Shown: positions 21,583 to 31,399 of the stretch, piece by piece | Layout: every line of letters starts with the position of its first letter | Numbering within the stretch: position 1 is the stretch's first letter | Source of the DNA: Cryptomeria japonica | Lineage: Eukaryota > Streptophyta > Pinopsida > Cupressales > Cupressaceae | DNA: 64,000 bases | Reading direction: 5' to 3' | Assembly: GCF_030272615.1 (NCBI RefSeq) | Contig: NC_081408.1 | Span: forward strand, 762,904,673 to 762,968,672 | The notes under the pieces: model-generated | What the model saw: only the letters and a program-made list of their open reading frames with translations | Databases searched by the model: none | Told to the model about the DNA's origin: nothing | Translations under genes and position numbers: made by a program

Positions 21583-21785
21583 TTTAGGGGGAGTTCATAG
21601 TAGCATCTATAACTCTTGAACCACATCTCAATACTGGCTACAATCACTGGTAATAGTCTAAGAGGAAGCTTGGTGTGGATCTAAGGGGGAGTGTACAATA
21701 CCCTTTTTCCTTATGTCAAAGGGGGAGAAATCTACTGGTATGAAGTGTCTTGTAGTAAGTTGACATCAATGCCAAAGGGGGAGAT
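21583..21785 (+). promoter_or_regulatory. Copia-1 multiple polypurine tracts
   Basis: AGGGGGAG occurs four times between RNase H and the 3' LTR: 21586-21593, 21684-21691, 21720-21727 and 21776-21783. The last is followed directly by AT and the LTR start, so it is the functional plus-strand primer. Several upstream PPT copies are a known hallmark of Sireviruses. Confidence 0.85.
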
Positions 21786-22820
21786 TGTTGGCAATTTGGC
21801 ATTAAGTTGTCATTGATGTCAACCGGTTTGGCAAGATTAAGAAGTGGTGACTGATATGATGACAATCCACATGAGAGTGAGCAGAGAGAAGGACAGCTAC
21901 CCGTACACATGACTTGGGCCATCTATCAGTAAAAAAGGCTTACCAGTAAGGCATAAACCGGGATGAATATTGGCTATGTAATATGAAGGCACATCAACCG
22001 GTGAACAGAACATAAAGGATGGTTGATGGTCATACCAGTAACATAGGGTAAACTGGTAGTCAACCTACATTGACTAAGTATGTCAAACCGACATAAGAAT
22101 TCAAGCAAAGGAGGATGTTGACAAGCATGGTAGCTGGATGCCAGATGGAGGTATTGCACAGGTCGATGGAGTGTGCATCGATGTAACAAATCTGTAGGCA
22201 CGTCGACTTTAATGAGGAACCCGCAAGTCACGGAGGATGCCAGAAGATTGCGGCTCGAGGAAGGCAAGTTGGAAAAGCAATCACACTGATCTTGCAAGAA
22301 GATTTGATCTTCATACCTGTTAGGTGAAGGAAACAAACAAATCCATTAATGGCTAGTGACAGAAAAATACAGAAAAGTGTGGTGCAGGCCTCTAGATTTA
22401 GATAACACACATTGGAATGTGAAGTTCAGCTGTTGATTGATCATTGTCATAAAGACCATATCCCTAAAAAGTAGATCAAATCAAAAGAGGATTTGGATTG
22501 AGTCAGAAAAGGAAAACCTAACACGACAGTGTTTGAATACATTCTTGGCGGGAATCTATGATGATAAATATACAAGCTCGAAAAAAAAAAGATTGATGCT
22601 TTTAGAAGAAGAGGGAGAGTGAAGAGAGCTCAAGTGCAGAAAAGGATCATTCTGCCTTAGAATTTATTCTAAGAAAGTTACAGAGTGAGTGAGTAAGCAA
22701 ACCGGTGATCGGGTTTAACCGCCAGTGATTTAGTACCGGTATAACTGTAGCAGGTTCAATAGTTAAGCAAATCGGTGAGGTGTGTTAGAGCAAGACAACA
22801 TCAAAGTGGTGAGACTCTGT

Positions 22821-22914
<94 letters not shown>

Positions 22915-23400
22915 CCAAGAATCAGAGAGAGAAACCTCACAACCGGTAGTGTGAGATCTAGTAAAGAAAAGAAGACTGCTAACCGACAGAGACCTATTTG
23001 TTCAAGAGTTGCAAAATTCATTTGCAATAAGAAGTCATAACTGTATCTAAATTGTATTTCAACATACATCACCAAGTGGAATCTTGGCATAGGGGTTGGT
23101 GCTCCTTGGGTTGGTGCCCTAATTCTTTGTAATTCAGTGTTTTACTTGTGAGGCTGGATTAGAGCAGTAGTCTCCAGCAACATTTCTCACTAAGGTTTTT
23201 CCCATATTGGGTTTTCCTCATACATCTGGTGTTGTGGAGTGCACTTGTGTGATTTCCCCTTTTTTGGTCTCCTCATTTGTTTTACTAGTTTGATTAGTTA
23301 GTGCTTAAGATAACAATTGATATTCTGAAGTTGCCTCAAAAGAGAAATAGTTTAGGAACCATTAATTCACCCCCCTCTCAGTGGTACTCTGTGTTCAACA
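21786..23400 (+). repeat. Copia-1 3' LTR
   Basis: Starts TGTTGGCAATTTGGC after the PPT and ends GTGTTCAACA. Homologous to 14687-16283 with scattered substitutions. Unique to this copy is the GT/GA microsatellite at 22815-22913; missing from it are one 38-bp unit and about 15 bp near 22810. Confidence 0.95.
22815..22913. repeat. (GT)n(GA)n compound microsatellite in the 3' LTR
   Basis: About 36 bp of GT repeats followed by about 60 bp of GA repeats. The 5' LTR has only a short GA-rich run at the matching place. Confidence 0.95.
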
Positions 23401-23405
23401 CCTAG
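23401..23405. repeat. Target-site duplication CCTAG (right) of Copia-1
   Basis: Partner of CCTAA at 14682-14686, one mismatch. Confidence 0.7.
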
Positions 23406-23560
23406 GAGAGATCCTCCTAGTGGCGATGCAGATGGAGTTAGCTCTAGGGCTAGGTAGTCAGATTCAAGAGGCAACCACTCTTGGCCTCCTCCGTGATGAT
23501 GATAATGTACCATTGACGTATTCTATTGATTATATACACACATCTATTGTATCTTTGATG
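23406..23560 (+). other. Likely continuation of the PMD locus, right of Copia-1
   Basis: One frame reads RRDPPSGDADGVSSRAR, Ser/Asp-rich as expected for the PMD tail; no domain. After about 23560 the sequence becomes AT-rich and non-coding. Confidence 0.4.
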
Positions 23561-25208
23561 ATTCCCTTGATATGTACATTATTGTATTTTGGTTGATCTC
23601 TTTGATAGGATACACATTAATTCATTGATGTTGATGTTCTTTATTCATGTACTTTGTTATTGATGTGATATCCAGGGACTTTGGACATTTATTTTTTCAC
23701 TGATGATTTGTTTTGACTTATATCTTTGATTTTCCTTTGGATCAACATAGGTCACACATGTGCATGATGATATGATACTAGATATTCTCCTACATGTTAT
23801 GGATGCCTTTATTTGATGAGCTATATGATATGCATGATCTATATGACTTTTTCCTTGATAATACAAATGATTTGCCTATGTGATGTGTGTGATAATGTGA
23901 TTCTATAATCTATATATTTTGAAGGTGATATGCTTAAGATGTTTTGATGATTATGCTTAACTATACGTTTTGTAGATGATATGGTTAAATGTGATGAATG
24001 TATGCCTTTTATTGTGCTACTAAATGCAATGCATGAATGTACATGGATGAATATGTGAATGCATTTAATATGGTTTTGTTCTTTTGGTATGTTTTTGATT
24101 TGATATGGTAATGTTCATGTATGTGAATGTACTTTGATATGAGATGATAATGATAATGCATCTAATGAACTTTGCTTAGGATATGATAATGATGTGAAAT
24201 GTATCTTGAAAATGAGATGTAAAATGAAAATGAAAATGATAATGATATGAGACTATATGAGATGTATCTTGAAAATGAGATGTAAAATGAGAATGAGAAT
24301 GATAATGACATGAGACTATATGAGATGTATCTTGACATTGAGATGTATAAAGATGTGAAAATGCAACTAATGCAATGCTTAATTAATGCACTCGTAAAAT
24401 GATATGAAAATGTACATGTAACTAAATGTGATTGGAACATGATATGAAAATGATAATGATCATGCACCTAAATGCAACCTTAACATGATATAAAAATGAC
24501 AATGATAATGCAATCTAACTGCAACCTTAACTTGATAATGTAACTAAATGCACATTAAAATTATAATACACATGAAGATGCAACTAAATGCAGCTAATGC
24601 AAAGCTTAATATGCATTATCGTTCTCAATGTTGCGATTTGTTTTGATCAAATTGCCAGTGCTTCCCTTTTTTTTCATCATTGAGCCTTGATTTGTTGAAA
24701 GTTGATACAAGCATCATGGTATAATTGCACCATAATGACCTGAGTATAACTTACATGGGTGAGGTGTAATTGAACCAAGACGACCTGAATGTTGCTTGCA
24801 TAAAATAGACAAGAGTTAACCTTAGTCCAATACAAATCCAAAATGTCCTCAGTGATATGTTGCCTGATCACGTCGTAAGAAAAAATTGCATAGTAGAAGG
24901 CTTCACTCCCAAACATCAGACAAAGAAAACATCACATTCCTTCCTTGCTTCTCTAGTCTTTGAGACATCCTTGAGTTTCTTAGGAGATATGATAAGAAAA
25001 AATTAACAACCATAAGTAAGCATGTATGCTAACTGAAGTGTATTCTTGTCAAATAAAATATCTTGCAAATAGATCTTTTGTTTAGTTGAAATCAATTCAA
25101 GTCCTTGATGTCTATCCTTGATGGTTGCGCTCTCATGTTGCTATGTTCACTGTTGGTTGTTCTGATCCTTGTTGTCTTACTACATGTTTGGTTTGGTGTC
25201 TAAACCTG
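23561..25208. other. AT-rich low-complexity spacer
   Basis: Dominated by GATATG, AATGATAATG and ATGCAACTAAATGC words, with a 63-bp tandem repeat. No credible ORF, LTR or RNA gene. Close to its right edge, on the minus strand, a G-rich run (GGGGGCATTTTGCC) precedes TTTAGACACC at about 25208. This resembles a PPT and a mutated Gypsy LTR start, but what follows does not resemble the Gypsy-2 LTR. Confidence 0.5.
24200..24352. repeat. 63-bp tandem repeat, about 2.4 copies
   Basis: Units start at 24200, 24263 and 24326 with TGTATCTTGAAAATGAGATG. The period is a multiple of three, so a spurious minus-strand ORF with a 21-residue repeat crosses it. Confidence 0.85.
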
Positions 25209-25658
25209 TGAGGCAAAATGCCCCCAACGAGGTCAAAATGTTGCCCCTTGCTTTCAATACTACTTTGATATGGATATGTACACTGATCACCAAGTCATGG
25301 TGTGATATGATTCAGATAACTAAATTGGATAATCAAGGACAATGACTACGCTAAGTATGTTCGGGATAATGATGCATGTATAAGTGTTCTACAATGGCTA
25401 TGGGCTTTGATTAGATGGAGCCAAAGATATAATATGAGTATTAATAGATAGAGGAGCTGCTCTATCACAAATAGCGCCCTTCGCTAGGTTTTCACCACTT
25501 GTTTTTATTGCACTTTTTGATTTATTTTTCATTTTTTTGTATTTTTCTTGATTTTTTATTTTTTTATGCCACAAGGCGCCTGTTTACCAGGTTTTCACCC
25601 TAGTGACGATTTTTTGATTTTTTTTTAATTTTTTTGCTTGATCCGTGCATTGGACGAC
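25209..25658 (-). other. 3' non-coding region of Gypsy-2
   Basis: Behind the Pol stop at 25659-25661. Contains TGGTGAAAACCTGGTAAAC and TGGTGAAAACCTAGCGAAG (minus strand, about 25600 and 25495), a short diverged repeat separated by A/T runs. No ORF. Confidence 0.5.
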
Positions 25659-27044
25659 TCAAGTGTAGAATTTCTTCAGATGGATGTTGTTGGTTGGCTT
25701 ATCAAGTACGTCCCCTTCTGAATTTAATAACTGATATGCCCCCGATCCATAAGCTGATATGATGACAAAGGGTCCCAACCAATTAGGTTCAAATTTCCCT
25801 TTCTTTTCCCGATCTTGTTGATTATGGGGATTTTATTTTAGGACTAGCTCACCAATTTTGAATGCCCTTGGTATGACCTTGTGATTGTAGCTTCGGCACA
25901 TTCGTTGTTGATATACCTTGAGATGGTCAAAGGCACGTTGTTGGTGTTTGCCTAGCAACGCTAGCTCTTGCAATTTGTTGACTCGATACTCTTCATCTGG
26001 AATGAGGGCTTTCAATGATACCCCGAGTGATGGAATTTCTACCTCAATAGGTAGGATAGCTTCTGATCCATACACCAATGAGTATGGTGTATCTCCTGTG
26101 GGTGTGCAAATACTTGTTCTATATGCCCAAAGTGCATGATTAAACTATGCATGCCAATCTTTACCAACATCATTCACTATCTTCTTGAGGATTGTTTTGT
26201 TTGAGGCCTTTTCTTGGCCATTCCCTTGTGGATAATATGGCGTTGAAAAGCGATGCTGGATATGGAATCACTCACAAAGTTCTTGTACATCTTGATTCTT
26301 GAAAGGTCATCCATTATTTGTGATAATAGAACTAGGAATGTCATGCCGACAAATGAGATAATTCAGGATAAAAGAGGATATTTGCTTGCCAGTAACAGTG
26401 GTCAACGAGACTACCTCAATCCACTTTGTGAAGTACTCAGTGGTTGTGATGATAAACTTGTGACCATTTGATGAGGAAGGATGAATCTTTCCTACCAGGT
26501 CAAGTCCCCATTGGCAGAAAGGCCATGATGTGGTGAATGGTTGTAGCTCTTGTGCTGGTGCATGTATGAGATTGTCATGGATCTGCCATTTTGGACATTT
26601 TCTAGCAAACTGGTAGGACTCTTTCTCCATTCTCGGCCAATAATATCCCATCCTTAAAAGTTTCCTAGCAAGAGTAGGACCACTTGAATGTGTGCCACAG
26701 ATACCTTCATAGAGCTCATGTAAGGCGAAGTCATATTCATTACAATCGAGGCACCAAAGAAGAGTACCATCAAGACCTCGATGATATAGTGTCTCAACAG
26801 TTAGGGTATAACAGGCTGCTTGATGAATGAAGTTGCATTTCTGGTTACAAGATAGGTCTGGTAGAAGGGTATTGCCTTTTAGGTAGGTGTAGATCTTTCC
26901 ATAGAGGGGTGAATCAGAACCATCTAGGGTACTAAAGACTTGGGATTCTGAATTATCATAGGTGGGGGAAAATAATTGCTCCACCGAGAATTCACAGCGA
27001 TCCTGTCTATCTGGAATTTGTAGGAGCAAGTAAATGGTGGCCAT
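25659..27044 (-). pseudogene. Gypsy-2 integrase
   Basis: N-terminal zinc-like region: HELYEGICGTHSSG, KLLRMGYYWP and CPKWQ (His, His and one Cys visible). Core: WGLDLVGKIHPSSSNGHKF (first Asp, about 26510), IITNNGRPF (about 26310), where the second catalytic Asp is Asn, and YPQGNGQEKASNK (about 26230), where the usual GQxEAxN Glu position is Lys. The C-terminal region MVYGSEAILPIEVEIPSLGV and WLGPFVIISAYGSGAY ends HLKKFYT before TGA. It would insert the element cDNA into the genome; with two of three catalytic residues changed plus stops it cannot. No chromodomain follows. Confidence 0.85.
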
Positions 27045-27064
27045 TGCGTCAGCAGTTCTGTTGT

Positions 27065-27870
27065 CTAGCCTTGGAATCTGCTCAAATGTGATGTGTACAC
27101 CATGTGTTTGTAGGGCATTAGCTTATCGTCCTTCATTTGATAGTCATCATTGATCTGAATGATAACTAATTGAGAGTCCCCATAGACTTTTAATTCTGTG
27201 ATTTTCCACTCCACAACTACTTTAATACTTGCTATTAGAGCTTCGTACTCAACGATATTATTGGTGCATGGGAACATCAACTTGTAGGATCTCAGAATTG
27301 TGTGTCCTTTTGGAGTGACGAACAAGATGTCGGTACCTAATCCATGCCATGTATAGGACCCATCAAATTATAAGATCCATTTCTTTGGCATAACAATGAG
27401 CACATCTGTACCTGGAAATTCCATATGTAGTGGGTGTTTGTCTGGTAGTGGTGCTTCTGCTAGTTGATCTACTATTGCTTGTCCTTTGATAGCCCTCCGT
27501 TCTGTGTACTGAATGTCAAACTCGCTTAGGATCATGAACCATTTAGCTAACCTCCCTATGAGAGTGGCTTTGCTGAGTAAGTATTTATTGGGTCAATCTT
27601 CGCCACTAGCTTGATAGTATGAGCTAACATATAGTGTCACAAATTTTGGGAAGTGAACACTATAGCTAAACAAGATTTTTTGATGAAGGTGTAATTGAGT
27701 TCGTAGCCATTCAACGTCTTGCTAATGTAATAAATGGCCCTTTCCTTTCTTGCTAAGTCTTCTTGTGCTAGTAATGCTCCTAGTGATACTTTCGTTGTTG
27801 ATATGTAGAGAATGAGTGGCTTGCCCGCTATTGGTGGCACCAAAATAGGTGGATTCATGAGATATTTTTT
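27065..27870 (-). pseudogene. Gypsy-2 RNase H and second RNase H-like domain
   Basis: First domain (27858-27640): PLILYISTTKVSLGALLAQE, ERAIYYISKTLNGYELNY, the retrotransposon RNase H, with the usual first Asp replaced in YISTT. Second domain (27325-27065): CTNNIVEYEALIASIKVVVE and YGDSQLVIIQINDDYQMKD, the pattern of the extra archaeal-type RNase H of Tat elements, with Glu and Asp retained. The stretch between them is degraded linker. Together they would remove RNA from the RNA-DNA hybrid during replication. Confidence 0.8.
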
Positions 27871-28990
27871 GAGCTAATGGAATGATTCTGCACACTTGTC
27901 CTCCCATCTAAAAGGTACATTTTTATGAAGTAGATGGTTGAATGGGAGACATTTGTCTTCTAGTTGAACAATGAACCTTCTAATAGATTGTAGCCTGCCT
28001 TGAAGATATCGTAGCTGACTAATGTTCCTTGGAGGTGGCATTTTCATGATTTCCTGAACCTTTGCGGGGTCCACCTTGATGCCCTTTTTTGATACAATGT
28101 AGACCAAGAGTTTTTCGGATGTGACCCCAAAAACACACTTTTAGGGTTTAATCGGACATTGAATTGCTCTTGTCTCTGAAATATTTTATCAAGAATGTCT
28201 AGGTGTCCCTCTCTTGTGAATGATTTGGCTAGAAAGTCATCTACATAATCCTCCATAAAAGTATGCATCATGGCATGGAAGATTGTTGTCATTGCTCTTT
28301 GATAGGTCACACTAGCATTTTTCAAACCAAAAGGCATGATATTCCAACAGTATGTACCCCATGGACATGTGAATGTTGTTTTATCTTGATCCTATGGAGC
28401 CATCTATATTTGGTTGTAACCTGAGAAACCATCCATGAGTGATAGCATTGTGTGCCCTACCGTGGGATCCACAATTGTATCGATGCTTGGTAGAGGAAAG
28501 CCATCTTTCAGACAAGCCTTGTTGAGGTCCCTAAAGTCGGTGAAGATTCAGATGCTTTTGTCTGACTTGGAGACCAGTACAATATTGGAAATCCATTTTG
28601 CATAGTCTATAGGTCAGATAAAGATGACATCTAGTAGTTTCTTTAGTTCAACTTTGACTAGTAATGCCACATGTGGATTCTTCTTTTTGAGTTTTTGTTT
28701 AATGGGCGTAGCTCCTAGAGCGATTGATATGTGATGCATAATGAGGTTTGGATCTACCTCTAGCATATTTGCATAAGACCAAGCAAATTTAATTTGCTTT
28801 TCCTTGAAGAATTTGATGAAGTCAAGTCTTTCCCGTTCTGTTAGTGATTCTGCCAGATGTATGGTTCTTGTTGCTACTTCAGTGCCGATATTGATTGATT
28901 GAGTTGGCTCAATTAAAATTGGTGATCTTTACTGATAATGTTCAGGAAGAGTGTCAATTATCTCATCCTCAGGTGCCTCAAAGAGGTTTT
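27871..28990 (-). pseudogene. Gypsy-2 reverse transcriptase
   Basis: Motifs in order: FIKFFKEKQIKFAWSYANM (about 28810), IKQKLKKKNPHVA, KWISNIVLVSKSD (about 28590), FTDFRDLNKACLKDGFPLP (about 28530), MPFGLKNASVTYQRAM (28337) and the catalytic MEDYVDDFLAK (about 28240), so the two Asp are kept, then EGHLDILDKIFQRQ. Connection region: RNISQLRYLQGRLQSIRRFI. Single stops at about 28615, 28555 and 28420 and a frameshift near 28120 interrupt it. It would copy the element RNA into DNA. Confidence 0.88.
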
Positions 28991-29402
28991 CACCATCAAA
29001 TACGTCCTTTGTTTTTACTTTTTAATGATCTAATACTGCCATTAAATGGTTTTCACCATTAGATCGATTTTTTATTTTATTCATTTTGTGACTAAAAGAC
29101 TTGAAACTCCCCTGATTGCAGACATCGTTATGGGGTTCACTGGTGGAGCATGTTTACGGGTTGACTGAGCAAAGGTATTGGACAATGGCGTCATCATTTT
29201 GAAAGGTTGGTATATCAATGTGTTTAGGTTGTTCCCAGTCTATAAGTTCAAGATGTATGAGAGGTAGGGAATCGTTTGGTGGGTCAAGGTCTACCATTGT
29301 GTAAGTCATGATGGAGATGTTGTCATGGTTTTCATTAGATGTATCAAAGTCTATGACGGTATCAAGGTCTTCGATGGTACTCTCTTCGGTGTTGCCTATT
29401 TT

Positions 29403-31117
29403 TTATTGACGTTGCTTGTTCTCACTAGCCTCATAAATATGTAGCAGTCCAAATTCAAATGATCTAGACCTCAAACTTTGTCCATCATAAGGTATCGATG
29501 TATATGTGTGTATTGTATCTACATCAATGTCTTCAGTGACATCAGAGCAAGTATCCCATTCATATTCATTTGAGTTTGTTTCAGAATCACTTTTTAAGGC
29601 TACACCACCATATCTGACAGGAATATTGTATGCTGAGAAGAGTTCGCTGATAATTGATACAAGTTTTGCTGCTACCATTGATTCAGGTTTTGTGCTTGCT
29701 TGTACTCTTTGGATTTGTTCATAAACAGTCTCTTCCCTTTGAATGAAAAGTTCTTCTGGTTGTGGCTCATATTTGGTTGGATCAGGTCCTGTTATTGCTT
29801 GCATGTGATGTATCTGTTTATAGGAAGCCTCCTCTCTTCGAATAGCGAGTTCCTCTTGTTGTTTCTCATATTCTTCATCTTTTTGTTCTTTGATTGTCTT
29901 TTTAGCTGCTTGGTGTGTCACTTCTTGCCATGATTCCTCATTATGTGTTACATTCCTTCTCCATCGGGGATTATGATGATCTCATTTTTGTACAGGTTGA
30001 ATATGCTGGCCATACCCATGTCCAAATTTATCTTTTATAAGTTGTGAATGGGGTTGAATTGGTACTATGATTCCTTCTTAACACTTGTCAATAGGTCCTT
30101 TTCCTTTCTAGCCCATTCTTTGCATGATTCTGAATCCTTTACCATACTGTTATGTGGGGATGGTAACTTCTAGAGCAACAGATCTTGTCTCTTCCTCATC
30201 TTTGTATAGCCAGTTGAGGATATCCTTGTCTTCTGATTCTTCTGCGAGTGTGCCTACTTAGATAGATTTTCCATCAAATTTGTTGATGGTTGTCCGTGAG
30301 ACCTTGGTGAAGTCGACAACTTTTCTAAACATAGGGGTTCAAAAGAGTATTCCCCCATGCCTTGGTCTTTTATCTTCATCCTCTTTTCAAAGTCTATGGA
30401 CAAAGACTTGAGTTTTTCTTGATTATTGGATGATGAGGAAGCTTGGGCCTCCTTGTTATGTGGTACTAGAACATTTTGATCTGCCCTCATAGTGTTGCAA
30501 TACTGAAAGTGGTTGGTGCCCATTGATATTGAGATCTCTTGTCCATTATAAGGGAACTTGAGACATTGATGATATGTAGAGGGCACCACTTGCATTTCAT
30601 AGATCAAAGGACAACCCAAGAGTATTTTATATGTCAAGTCTATGTCTAAGACTTGGAAAATTATGTCCTTTTGCACTGGTCCTACCTGAATGGGTAGCAC
30701 CACTATTCCTTCTGATGATCTTTCTTCTTCATCATATGCCTTGATAGTGATTTTCTTTTTGGGATCAATAGATTTCTCTGAGAAGCCCAATGCATGGGTA
30801 AGTTTTAAGCTACATATATTTAGACTAGCTCCTCCATCTATTAACACACATTTTACCAGGTGTTTGTAGACAAGAACTTCGATATGGAGTAGGGTTTTGT
30901 GTGAATGACTCAAAGAGACATCATCATGCTTTGAAAAAGATAGCTTATGAGGCACCGTCATATGTGCCACCATGGCTTGGAATCGATTGATGTCCAGGTT
31001 GTTTGGAACTGTAATATCTGTAAGAGCTTGTTCCAAAATATCCTTATGTGTTGGTGATATTTTGAGCAACTCTAATATCGATATTTGGGCAGGTGTCTTT
31101 TGCAATTGGTCTACCAA
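29403..31117 (-). pseudogene. Gypsy-2 protease with downstream G-patch
   Basis: Lead-in QLQKTPAQISILELLKISP (31110-31050), then the protease active site CVLIDGGASLNICS (about 30850-30810, catalytic Asp intact) and ILLGCPLIYEMQVVPSTYH (about 30620-30560). After a Gln/Ser-rich linker a G-patch motif reads QYGKGFRIMQRMG, stop, KGKGPIDKC, stop, EGII (about 30150-30060). G-patch domains bind RNA and are known next to the protease in some retroviruses and plant Gypsy elements. A Glu-rich region (EEELAIRREEASYKQ, PEELFIQREETVYEQ) with a twice-repeated 40-residue block ends at 29403. Confidence 0.85.
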
Positions 31118-31399
31118 GTTGTATTAAGTCTTAGGAAGAGTTGTTGCTTTAGATGTGCTCCCCTTCAAGACATATTTTTGTGCCCTTGTTGTCACATTCA
31201 CTGGTGCGTGTTCTTGTTGATCCTTGATTTTAATGACATTCACTTGGTTGTCATATGTCGATATGTGATTAATGACATTGTCCTAGATGTGGTTTATGTG
31301 AGCTCCTTTGTTGTTGTTGGATGTTGTTGCTCCTCCCTTTTCATAATTAGGAAGGGGATATTTGAATGCCTCATGGTCACCATTGGTCTTATGGCCATC

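Larger units (their letters stand above)
14687..23400 (+). mobile_element. Copia-1: complete but decayed Ty1/Copia (Sirevirus-like) element, 8.7 kb
   Basis: Two LTRs of 1597 and 1615 bp start TGTTGGCAATTTGGC and end in ACA. The PBS complementary to initiator Met-tRNA follows the 5' LTR after AT. Internal order is Gag, protease, integrase, RT, RNase H, which defines Ty1/Copia. Four AGGGGGAG polypurine tracts lie between RNase H and the 3' LTR, and Gag is long with a coiled coil and several zinc knuckles; both traits point to the Sirevirus lineage. All coding parts carry stops and frameshifts. It is inserted in the 3' part of the PMD pseudogene. Confidence 0.95.

Noticed and set aside
22785-23090. 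ORFs with poly-Ser/Leu or Glu/Arg repeats
   Set aside because: Microsatellite translation within the Copia-1 3' LTR.
24162-24467. 101-codon minus-strand ORF with a 21-residue repeat
   Set aside because: It only reflects the 63-bp AT-rich tandem repeat, whose period is a multiple of three.
25198-25208. TTTAGACACC after a G-rich run as the start of the Gypsy-2 3' LTR
   Set aside because: Only the first bases resemble the 5' LTR start; the following sequence does not match 37167 leftwards, so it is not annotated as an LTR.
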